Source: Pontibacter liquoris (GTDB taxonomy: Bacteria; Bacteroidota; Bacteroidia; Cytophagales; Hymenobacteraceae). From it: a DNA stretch of 64,000 nucleotides. The stretch spans positions 62,001 to 126,000 of the forward strand of contig NZ_JALEBG010000001.1 of NCBI RefSeq assembly GCF_022758235.1, in the 5' to 3' direction. Positions 56,964 to 64,000 of this stretch are shown here, one piece after another. Within the stretch, counting starts at the first letter, position 1. Every line of letters starts with the position of its first letter. Made by a program: the position numbers and the translations under genes. A model generated the notes under the pieces. It saw only the letters and a list, made by a program, of their open reading frames with translations. It was not told the DNA's origin and ran no database searches.

Positions 56964-58118
56964 TTACTCTGCCGAGGCGGCGGTAGCAGACTGCTGTTTT
57001 ACGCGGTACATCACATCCAGCAAGCCTTCGTCAGGGTTATCGCCTGAAAGCTCCCAGAACATGATGCCGCCCAGGTTATGCTTCAGCGCATAATCTGTTT
57101 TCCGGGCAATGGACAGCGAATCGTCGTAGGTGGCGAAAAGCTGCTTTTGAGCGTTGTAGCTGTAAGGGGCCTGCGCCGTAGAATCCCAGTAGGTGGTAAA
57201 GCCGGTATTGGCCGTAAGATAATTGCCCAGGACGTTGTAGTTTATTGCCTCCTTAAACTTGCCTGGCTGGTACATCCCGTTCAGCTGGTTTGGCACAGCC
57301 TCCCACACGCGGGCATAAAAAGCGGCACCCACCACAATTTTGCGGGCAGGCACGCCAATCGAATCCAGGTACTGCACGGCATTGTCGATCGATTCTACCT
57401 GACTAGCGGTAGAGTAGAGCGGGGTATGATTGCCTGTTACGGTGCTATTGCCATTTACCAGGTCGTAGCTCATCAGGTTTACGTAGTCCAGCAAGGGCAT
57501 GATCTTTTCCCATTCCACCGACTGCTGCAGGTACGTGTTAAAGCCACCGGCAGCAAACGAAATGAGGTAGTCATCGCCCATGGTTTTACGAAGCTGCTGC
57601 ACCAACGCGGTAAAATTCTGTTTGTCTTCGGGCGCAAAACGGTGGCCCGGAAAGCCTGCAATCGTAGGGTATTCCCAATCCAGGTCGATGCCGTCGAGCT
57701 TATACTTCTCCGAAATGGCTTTTACGGAACGGGCAAATTCCTCGCGGCCCTGTTGGGTTGCAAACACATCCGAGCAGGTCTCGCAGCCGCCCCAGCCACC
57801 CAGCGAGAACATGATCTTGAGGTCCGAGTGCGCTTTCTTCAAAGAAACCAGGTAGGTAAGCGAGGTGCTATCCTGCGGCGTTGGGTGGTTGAGCGCGTTG
57901 CCTTCCAGGTGAAAGAAGCTATAGATAATGTGCGTCAGCTGGCTTGCCGACTGGGCATCGATGGTGGCAGGCCGGCCGGTGTAGTAGGCCATGATGGCAA
58001 AGTCCTGCCGGCCTGCAGCGTCAGCAGTTGTTTCGGCAGGCGTGGTCTTGCAGGCCATAACAGACAGGGCCAGCACTGCCAGCAGGAGATTTCTAAAGCG
58101 TACAGGCACAACGTTCAT
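56964..58118 (-). CDS. GH18 family lipoprotein (chitinase-like)
   Basis: 384 residues from the ATG at 58118, chosen because it begins the lipoprotein signal (lipobox VMAC, Cys23). The GH18 catalytic motif LDGIDLDWEYP (Asp142, Glu149) is complete, with SLGGWGGC just before. The protein is likely exposed on the outer membrane and cleaves chitin or a related N-acetylglucosamine polymer. No carbohydrate-binding domain is fused and no susC/D pair is adjacent. Confidence 0.88.
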   Translation of the reverse strand: MNVVPVRFRNLLLAVLALSVMACKTTPAETTADAAGRQDFAIMAYYTGRPATIDAQSASQLTHIIYSFFHLEGNALNHPTPQDSTSLTYLVSLKKAHSDLKIMFSLGGWGGCETCSDVFATQQGREEFARSVKAISEKYKLDGIDLDWEYPTIAGFPGHRFAPEDKQNFTALVQQLRKTMGDDYLISFAAGGFNTYLQQSVEWEKIMPLLDYVNLMSYDLVNGNSTVTGNHTPLYSTASQVESIDNAVQYLDSIGVPARKIVVGAAFYARVWEAVPNQLNGMYQPGKFKEAINYNVLGNYLTANTGFTTYWDSTAQAPYSYNAQKQLFATYDDSLSIARKTDYALKHNLGGIMFWELSGDNPDEGLLDVMYRVKQQSATAASAE

Positions 58119-58396
58119 CGTATAAGTTTGAATGGCATTGTTGGACAAAGGAAATTATGACTAAAGATATCTATGCGTAAAATCTCCTAGTATAGCCACT
58201 GAAGGGATGACTATACTCTATCTTGAAGAAATCTGCTGCTGCTAAATTCATAAAGCACGCTAAGCACCTCTCTTCCTGACGTTCGGGAAGACAGCTATTG
58301 CTTGGTATGAGCGTACCTGGAAGCCAGCTAGGGCTTTTAAGTTAAGCCAATTAAGTACTTTTTTGCTGAATTTATACTATAAAGTAACGCCTCCTC

Positions 58397-59098
58397 CTAC
58401 AATATCTCCATCAACTGGCTCAGGCAGCTGATCTCGTAAGTTGGCTTGGGCCGCAACTTCGCCTTTATCTTATCGGGGTTAAAGTATACCTGGTCGATGC
58501 CGCTGGTGCGGGCGCCCTGTATGTCGCATTCCAGGTTATCGCCGATCATCAGGCACTCTTCTGCCTTGCCCCCGATCCGCTCCAGGACATGGGTAAAAAT
58601 GCGTTTATCGGGCTTTTTGTAGCCGCAGCACTCCGAGGTCACCACCTCCTGGAAATACCCGTTTAGCCGGGCGCCGGCCATTTTGATGTGCTGCATATCT
58701 TTAAAGCCATTGGTAATTATATGCAGGCCATACTTGGGTTGCAGGTAGGTGAGCACATCATGCGTAAACGGAAATACGGCTGTTTTGGTGGGGCACAGGT
58801 CCGTGTACGCTCTGCTGATATCTTTGGGCACTTCGTGGTGCTGCAGGCCCAGGCCCATCAGGGTTTTATAAAAGCGGGTATCGCGCAGCTCTTTCTGGTC
58901 TATTTTGCCTTTGTTGTAAAGGTCCCAGAGGCGGTTGTTCACGGCTTTATACTTCTTGTAAAAGGAGGCACGGTCGAAGCGGCCAAAGCGGGCCAGGTTA
59001 TACTGCTCGTATAAAGTATACAGGGTTTCTTCGGAGTTCTTCTCAAAATCCCATAAGGTATGATCCAGGTCGAAGAGAAGGTGGGTGTATGTTTTCAT
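58397..59098 (-). CDS. HAD-family phosphatase, YjjG-like nucleotidase
   Basis: 233 residues. Motif I is LFDLDHTLWDFEKNSEETL, with the nucleophile and acid Asp. Motif II is IITNGFKDMQ, and motif IV is MIGDNLECDIQGARTSGIDQVYFNP. The motif I wording fits YjjG-type pyrimidine nucleotidases, which clear non-canonical pyrimidine nucleotides. Cytoplasmic. Confidence 0.85.
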   Translation of the reverse strand: MKTYTHLLFDLDHTLWDFEKNSEETLYTLYEQYNLARFGRFDRASFYKKYKAVNNRLWDLYNKGKIDQKELRDTRFYKTLMGLGLQHHEVPKDISRAYTDLCPTKTAVFPFTHDVLTYLQPKYGLHIITNGFKDMQHIKMAGARLNGYFQEVVTSECCGYKKPDKRIFTHVLERIGGKAEECLMIGDNLECDIQGARTSGIDQVYFNPDKIKAKLRPKPTYEISCLSQLMEIL

Positions 59099-59237
59099 AT
59101 AAGTGGCGCTAACGGCGTATAAGAGATAAAGCGCAGCGGCGGCAAAAGGTTTAGCCGGTGCGCCGGAAAGGCTCCCGGCCCTGGTGCAATAAAAAAGGAT
59201 CTGAAATGGTTATTAAACGAATTGGCCTGGCCCGTGT

Positions 59238-59624
59238 CTAAGGAACAGGCCAGCGGCGGGTCAGGATCTTGTTGGCGGCCAGCTCGCGGTTAGAGTACAG
59301 GATGCGGTACGTTTCTACATCTTTGTGCAGCAGCGTGTCGCGCTCCAGGTATTTAAAGATCTGCGTTACAAAATCAGCGGCTTCGTCTTTTATGGTATAG
59401 TATACCCATTGGTCGAGCTTGCGGGAGGTTACTAGGCCGGCATTGCGCAGGTAAGCCAGGTGGCGCGAAGTTTTGGTTTGCGTAAAGTCCAGCACGTGCT
59501 CCAGGTCTGAGGTGCACATCTCTTTGTTCCGCACAATGAGGTGAAGAATGCGGATGCGGGATTCATCAGCCAGGGCTTTAAAAACCTGTTCGCCAAAAGA
59601 AAGATTAAAGTGTTTGAGCCTCAT
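59238..59624 (-). CDS. ArsR-family winged-helix repressor
   Basis: 128 residues. FKALADESRIRILHLI and TQTKTSRHLAYLRNAGLVTSRKLDQWVYYTIK form the helix-turn-helix and wing. There is no CxCxxC arsenic-type metal site in the helix, so the signal is unknown. It is divergent from the next gene (59700), so it may control both. An exact TAATTTTG box precedes it. Confidence 0.87.
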   Translation of the reverse strand: MRLKHFNLSFGEQVFKALADESRIRILHLIVRNKEMCTSDLEHVLDFTQTKTSRHLAYLRNAGLVTSRKLDQWVYYTIKDEAADFVTQIFKYLERDTLLHKDVETYRILYSNRELAANKILTRRWPVP

Positions 59625-59645
59625 AAATTATGTTCGCAGCATAAA

Positions 59646-59675
59646 CAAAATTAGGCAAAAGCTGCTATTATAAAA
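59646..59675 (-). promoter_or_regulatory. Candidate promoter of the ArsR gene
   Basis: TTTT (59675-59672), 18-nt spacer, TAATTTTG (59653-59646) on the minus strand, leaving about 21 nt to the ATG. It sits in the divergent intergenic region. Confidence 0.45.
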
Positions 59676-59699
59676 GAATTAATGATATTATTGTAGAGC

Positions 59700-60362
59700 A
59701 TGAACCCACTTCCTCAAAACCATACATGGCGTTTTAAATCCCTGCCAGGGCTGTTATTGCTCTTTTTAATAGGCTTGTGGCTAGCCTTGCCGCAACAGGC
59801 AGCCGCGCAGGGGCAGAAGCGGGTGGTGCAATTATCGGGGTTTGTGGCCGTGGGCGATAGCCTCTACGGTGTGGCCGGCGTGAGCGTGTATGTGCCCGGT
59901 ACCAATCGGGGTACCCAATCTAACCAGTATGGCTTTTTCTCGGTGCCCGTGCTGACGGGCGATAGCGTTGTGTTCAGCGCCATTGGGTATAAAAAGCAGT
60001 ACCTCCGCATCCCGAAAAGTTACAGCAGCAACAGCTACTCCATTATTATGCAGATGCAGGAAGACCCCACCGAGCTGCCTACGGTGGATGTGTTTCCGTG
60101 GGCCACAGAGCGCGATTTCCGCATAGCTGTGGCCAATGTGAAGTTGCCGGACGAAGGCCGCGCCATTGCCACCCGAAACCTGGACCCCGAACGCCTGGAA
60201 GAGCTTTTCCGGACAACGCCGATGGATGGCAATGCCAACTTCCGGTTCTGGAGCCAGCAACAACAGCAACAGCAGCAGACACGCTATTTATACCCTACTA
60301 TCAGTCCCTTTGCTATCCCGGCGCTAATTGATGCCATTTTTAAGGGCAACCCCGATAAGTAA
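59700..60362 (+). CDS. Secreted carboxypeptidase-like regulatory domain protein
   Basis: 220 residues. Signal peptide ends QAAAQGQ. The beta-sandwich CarboxypepD_reg-like domain follows: VQLSGFVAVGDSLYGVAGVSVYVPGTNRGTQSNQYGFFSVPVLTGDSV, here named by its start VQLSGFVAVGD and end YGFFSVPVL. The C-terminal part is less structured, with a Gln-rich run (WSQQQQQQQQT). It is similar in design to the plug-preceding domains of TonB-dependent receptors but is free-standing. Confidence 0.78.
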   Translation: MNPLPQNHTWRFKSLPGLLLLFLIGLWLALPQQAAAQGQKRVVQLSGFVAVGDSLYGVAGVSVYVPGTNRGTQSNQYGFFSVPVLTGDSVVFSAIGYKKQYLRIPKSYSSNSYSIIMQMQEDPTELPTVDVFPWATERDFRIAVANVKLPDEGRAIATRNLDPERLEELFRTTPMDGNANFRFWSQQQQQQQQTRYLYPTISPFAIPALIDAIFKGNPDK

Positions 60363-60637
60363 AGTATGCTCATCCGGCAGCAGTACAATGCTGCCATACC
60401 TGTAAAAATTCGTTTAGCTTTTCGTTTGCTTGTGCCCGCGCTTACGCGGGTGTCCGGTATTGCCCGTGCGGCAGCATAAAGCCACTGGCGGCTGCCAGGC
60501 CATGGCCGTTACAGCTGCCGGAAACCAACATTCTTGTGTTTCGTTATTCGCTTGGGCGGTAAAATGCGTACAATGCTAAAGCGCCCTGATGCAGGCACCT
60601 GATACCTGCTGTTGTTAAAGCTAAACTAGAAACACCT

Positions 60638-61984
60638 ATGCTTGAACCTGATAAGCTCTCTCTTAATATTCCGGACACGACAAAACCCCGGGTCGTGATC
60701 ATTGGCGGTGGATTTGGCGGAATAAACCTTGGCAAAAAACTCAAATGCAAGGATTTCCAGGTCGTTATGTTCGATAAGCAGAATTACCACGGCTTTTGGC
60801 CGCTGCTGTACCAAGTGGCTACCGCTGGCCTGGAACCGGACTCGATTGCCGAGCCGCTGCGCAAAATGTTCGGAAGCGATGAATTTGAGGATTTCCACTT
60901 CCGCCTGGTGCGCGTTACCAACATCAACCCCGAAATTAAAACGGTTTCGACACTGGTAGGAGACCTGCCCTACGATTACCTGGTGATCGCCACAGGCACT
61001 AAACCCAACTATTTCGGCAACGAGCAGATCAAGAAGTTTTCGTTCCCGCTCAAGCAGATACCCGATGCACTGAACCTGCGCAGCCAGATGCTGCAGGTCT
61101 TTGAGCAGGCCAATATGACCAACGACCCGGAAATCAGGCAGAGCCTGATGAACTTTGTGATCGTGGGCGGCGGCCCGACGGGCGTGGAGCTGGCTGGTGC
61201 GCTGGCCGAGATGCGCCGGCACGTATTGCCAAACGACTACCCGGGCGTGGACTTCCGCAAGATGAATATTTACCTGGTAGAAGGTATGGATCGTGTGCTA
61301 CCGCCCATGTCGGTGGAGGCAAGCGAGAAAACCTACAAATACCTCCTTGAGAAGGGCGTTATCATCAAGTTGAATACCCTGGTGGAGTCTTATGATGGCA
61401 CTACGGCGGTGCTCAAGAATGGCGAGCAGATCCAGACCAACACCCTCATCTGGGCAGCCGGCGTGTCCGGGGCACTGATCGACGGCCTGCCGCCGGAGTC
61501 GGTGGAGCGAGGCCGGATACTGGTAAACGAGTATAACCAGGTGCTAGGCTTCAATGATATCTTTGCCATCGGCGATATTGCCTTTATGAAAACGGAGGAG
61601 TTCCCGCGCGGGCATCCGGGCGTAGCGCAGCCTGCCATACAACAGGGGCAGCTGCTGGCTAAAAACCTGCCAAGGCTTATCCGGGGCGAAGCGCTGGAGC
61701 CGTTTAAGTACTTCGACAAAGGTTCATTGGCTATTATTGGACGGAACCAGGCCGTGGCCGACCTGCCAAAGAACATCCACCTGAGCGGCTTTTTTGCCTG
61801 GGTTACCTGGCTGTTTGTGCACATCATGTACCTGATCGGCTTCCGCAACAAGCTGGTGGTGCTCAGCAACTGGGTTTACAAGTTCTTTACGTACGAGAAC
61901 GGCACCCGCCTGATCATCCGTCCTTATGTGCGCAAAGGCGACCGGAAAACAAGGCACTTTATCAACAAGTATAACGCCGATTAA
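60638..61984 (+). CDS. Type II NADH:quinone dehydrogenase (NDH-2)
   Basis: 448 residues. FAD site VIIGGGFGGINLGKKL near residue 17 and NAD site VIVGGGPTGVELAGALAEM near 170. The C-terminal region (about 370-420) has hydrophobic segments (GFFAWVTWLFVHIMYLIGFRNKL) that bind the membrane, as in NDH-2. It moves electrons from NADH to quinone without pumping. The genome therefore has both NDH-2 and complex I. Other FAD-dependent pyridine nucleotide oxidoreductases share the fold. Confidence 0.88.
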   Translation: MLEPDKLSLNIPDTTKPRVVIIGGGFGGINLGKKLKCKDFQVVMFDKQNYHGFWPLLYQVATAGLEPDSIAEPLRKMFGSDEFEDFHFRLVRVTNINPEIKTVSTLVGDLPYDYLVIATGTKPNYFGNEQIKKFSFPLKQIPDALNLRSQMLQVFEQANMTNDPEIRQSLMNFVIVGGGPTGVELAGALAEMRRHVLPNDYPGVDFRKMNIYLVEGMDRVLPPMSVEASEKTYKYLLEKGVIIKLNTLVESYDGTTAVLKNGEQIQTNTLIWAAGVSGALIDGLPPESVERGRILVNEYNQVLGFNDIFAIGDIAFMKTEEFPRGHPGVAQPAIQQGQLLAKNLPRLIRGEALEPFKYFDKGSLAIIGRNQAVADLPKNIHLSGFFAWVTWLFVHIMYLIGFRNKLVVLSNWVYKFFTYENGTRLIIRPYVRKGDRKTRHFINKYNAD

Positions 61985-62064
61985 CAGGGGAACTGTTGGA
62001 TGGCTATACTTGCTGCCTGGTTATTTTCTGCGTGCGTGCAGGTGGCGGCCTGACCGGCAAGTAT

Positions 62065-62106
62065 AAAAAAAGCCCCCGGATCATACCTGATCCGGGGGCT
62101 TTTTTT
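62065..62106. terminator. Strong bidirectional terminator
   Basis: 18-19-bp stem (AAAAAAAGCCCCCGGATCA, 62065-62083) with TACC loop and matching arm to 62106, with A and T runs on the two sides, between convergent genes. Confidence 0.92.
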
Positions 62107-62123
62107 ATGAAGCAGCAAGGGGT

Positions 62124-64000
62124 TTACTGCGCGGTGTTCTTTTGAGTGCCGGTGTTGCCGGTGGCGCGCTGCTTTTGCATCGGGTTCTGCTGCTGCCGTT
62201 CCTGCTGCTTAAACAACTCGAAACGCGATGGCGCCATGCGGCGTGGGTACGCGTTGTTCGACAGATCGGTGTCGGCTGTTTGCAGGTAAGGGTCCAGCTC
62301 GAAGCTGACAACGGGCTTTTCTGTAACAAATACCTTCGTGATCTCCTCGTTGTTATAGCGCCAGATCTCGGCTGGTACGTTTACCACTTCTTCGGAGCCA
62401 TCTTCGTACTGCATGCGCACGATCAGAGGCATTACCAGACCGCCCAGGTTCTTAAAGCCTACTTCGTAAAAGTTAAGGCCGGATTCCAGTATTTTCTTCT
62501 GTTCCGGGGTGATGTCTTTCATAAACGTCTGGTACGTGGCTTTGTCAGCGGCTGTCGTGGCCAACGGGTCGTAGCTGTTGTAAAAATCCTTCAGTTCCGG
62601 ATTCTGCTCTACCAACGTTTTCTGAATATCCTTCAGGTTGCGCTGCTGCGATAAGGTTTGCGGGGTTTTGTTCTGCTGCTCGCGCTTGCGGGCATTCACA
62701 AATTCCGGGTCCTGCGCATCGATCGTGTACCACTTCACGTCACCAATGGCAAGGTCGGTGTGGTCGGTGGTATAAAACCAGCCTCTCCAGAACCAGTCCA
62801 GGTCCACACCCGAGGCATCTTCCATGGTACGGAAGAAGTCGGCCGGCATCGGATGTTTAAAGGCCCAGCGGTTGGCATATTCTTTAAAGGCGTAGTCGAA
62901 CAGCTGGCGGCCCATAATGGTTTCGCGCAGGATATTAAGGCCTGTAGCCGGTTTGCCATAGGCGTTGTTGCCAAACTGCAGGATAGACTCCGAGTTGGTC
63001 ATGATGGGCACCATGGTGTTTTTGGCACCGCTCATGTAATTTACAATTTTAGCAGGCTCGCCGCGGCCGGATGGGTAGTTGCGCTCCCATTCCTGCTCGG
63101 TCAGGTATTGCATAAAGGTGTTCAGGCCTTCGTCCATCCACGTCCACTGGCGCTCGTCGGAGTTCACGATCATCGGGAAGAAGTTGTGCCCTACTTCGTG
63201 TATCACCACCGAGATGAGGCCATACTTGGTACGGTCAGAATACGTGCCGTCGGCCTCGGGGCGGTAGCCGTTAAAGCTGATCATTGGGTACTCCATGCCA
63301 CCTACCGGGCCGTGCACCGAAATGGCTACCGGGTACGGATAGTCGATGGTGTGCTTGGAATAGGTGCGGACTGTGTGGGCTACGGCCTGCGTGGAATACT
63401 GCCCCCAAAGCGGGTTGGCCTCTTTCGGGTAGTAAGACATGGCCAGCGTGTTTTTGCCGCCTACGCTTACGTTCATGGCATCCCAGATAAACTTGCGGGA
63501 GCTTGCCCAGGCAAAGTCGCGCACATTCTTAGCCTGGAACACCCAGGTCTTTTTACCTTTGGCGTGGTTTTTCTCAGCTTTGGTTGCTTCTTCCTGCGTC
63601 ACTACTACCACCGGCTTGTCGCTCTTGGCGGCATCGGCCCAGCGTTTCTGCTGCGTAGAGGTAAGCACCTGGCTGGCGTTCTGCAGCTCGCCGGTACCGG
63701 CCACCACATGGTCGGCGGGTACGGTCAGGCTCACTTTGTAATCGCCGAAGGGCAGCGCAAACTCGCCGCTTCCCAGGAACTGCTTGTGCTGCCAGCCATT
63801 TACGTCGTCGTATACGGCCATGCGCGGAAACCACTGCGCCATTTCATAGAGGTAGTTGCCATCCTCCGGAAAGAACTCGTAACCTGAGCGGCCACCCAGT
63901 GTTTTCTGGTTATTGATGTTGTGGTGCCAGTTGATGTTGAAGACAAAGCTCTGCCCGTGCTTCAGTGGGCCCGGCAGGTCCACGCGCATCATGGTGTTGT
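62124..64000 (-). CDS. M1-family metallopeptidase, partial
   Basis: The frame continues to the right edge of the window, so the N terminus is missing (at least 625 residues seen). The zinc site is IHEVGHNFF, with the third ligand Glu in WMDEGLNTFM. GPVGGMEYPMISF is the GxMEN-like substrate loop in altered form. The C-terminal part is long and Gln/Asn-rich (NPMQKQRATGNTG at the end). Bacteroidota M1 enzymes of this type are periplasmic or surface aminopeptidases. Confidence 0.87.
   Translation of the reverse strand, partial: NTMMRVDLPGPLKHGQSFVFNINWHHNINNQKTLGGRSGYEFFPEDGNYLYEMAQWFPRMAVYDDVNGWQHKQFLGSGEFALPFGDYKVSLTVPADHVVAGTGELQNASQVLTSTQQKRWADAAKSDKPVVVVTQEEATKAEKNHAKGKKTWVFQAKNVRDFAWASSRKFIWDAMNVSVGGKNTLAMSYYPKEANPLWGQYSTQAVAHTVRTYSKHTIDYPYPVAISVHGPVGGMEYPMISFNGYRPEADGTYSDRTKYGLISVVIHEVGHNFFPMIVNSDERQWTWMDEGLNTFMQYLTEQEWERNYPSGRGEPAKIVNYMSGAKNTMVPIMTNSESILQFGNNAYGKPATGLNILRETIMGRQLFDYAFKEYANRWAFKHPMPADFFRTMEDASGVDLDWFWRGWFYTTDHTDLAIGDVKWYTIDAQDPEFVNARKREQQNKTPQTLSQQRNLKDIQKTLVEQNPELKDFYNSYDPLATTAADKATYQTFMKDITPEQKKILESGLNFYEVGFKNLGGLVMPLIVRMQYEDGSEEVVNVPAEIWRYNNEEITKVFVTEKPVVSFELDPYLQTADTDLSNNAYPRRMAPSRFELFKQQERQQQNPMQKQRATGNTGTQKNTAQ

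Noticed and set aside
57078-58160. 360-codon plus-strand frame antisense to the GH18 gene
   Set aside because: Shadow; the opposite strand has a complete catalytic motif and lipobox.
62658-63887. 409-codon plus-strand frame antisense to the M1 peptidase
   Set aside because: Shadow of a clear zinc peptidase; no start context or domain of its own.

Overview
The window looks like chromosomal DNA of a Bacteroidota bacterium, most likely order Cytophagales and plausibly a Hymenobacteraceae (Pontibacter-like) species. This placement is inferred from the gene content: a full nuo set with a short NuoG, PorT-like outer-membrane protein, DUF1080, gluconate-dehydrogenase subunit 3 and NIPSNAP proteins, and many secreted lipoproteins. 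Promoters of the Bacteroidota type (TTTG / TAnnTTTG) also fit, as do mid-50s GC and the near absence of Shine-Dalgarno sequences. No rRNA, tRNA, CRISPR array, transposase or prophage gene was seen.

Layout. 0-12 kb is housekeeping and envelope genes: a frameshifted lipoprotein at the left edge, a tandem amidohydrolase pair whose second member has lost its metal ligands, class I fructose-bisphosphate aldolase, accD, twin OmpA/glycine-zipper lipoproteins, a DUF2238 membrane protein, an MBL hydrolase, an endonuclease III-like protein, and a DUF3179 protein. 12.3-14.7 kb is a small AT-rich accessory patch holding a HEPN-motif protein and a membrane protein, the latter bracketed by 48-bp imperfect direct repeats. 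14.8-33.4 kb is mixed: LD-carboxypeptidase, radical SAM protein, hexapeptide transferase, CorC-like protein, DsbD, an MBOAT/SGNH O-acylation pair, superoxide dismutase, TadA, glycerophosphodiesterase, AspS, and a GNAT enzyme.

33.7-37.9 kb is a four-gene sugar-oxidation cluster: GMC oxidoreductase, gluconate-2-dehydrogenase subunit 3, DUF1080 and NIPSNAP. It fits the C3-oxidation/3-keto-glycoside route. 38.4-53.8 kb carries all 14 nuo genes on the minus strand. The block is interrupted between nuoJ and nuoK by an opposite-strand lipoprotein gene and a repeat-rich spacer. A terminator follows nuoJ and a promoter-like box precedes nuoK, so two transcription units are likely. 54.4-64 kb has pruA, a GH18 lipoprotein, a YjjG-like phosphatase, an ArsR regulator, a type II NADH dehydrogenase, and a partial M1 peptidase running off the right edge.

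The strongest unexplained signal is not a gene. The heptamer AAGTATA/TATACTT occurs about 95 times by eye in 64 kb on both strands, against about six expected from base composition. It lies in spacers, terminator stems and coding sequence. Inside genes it brings in the otherwise unusual codon pairs AGT-ATA (Ser-Ile) and ATA-CTT (Ile-Leu).
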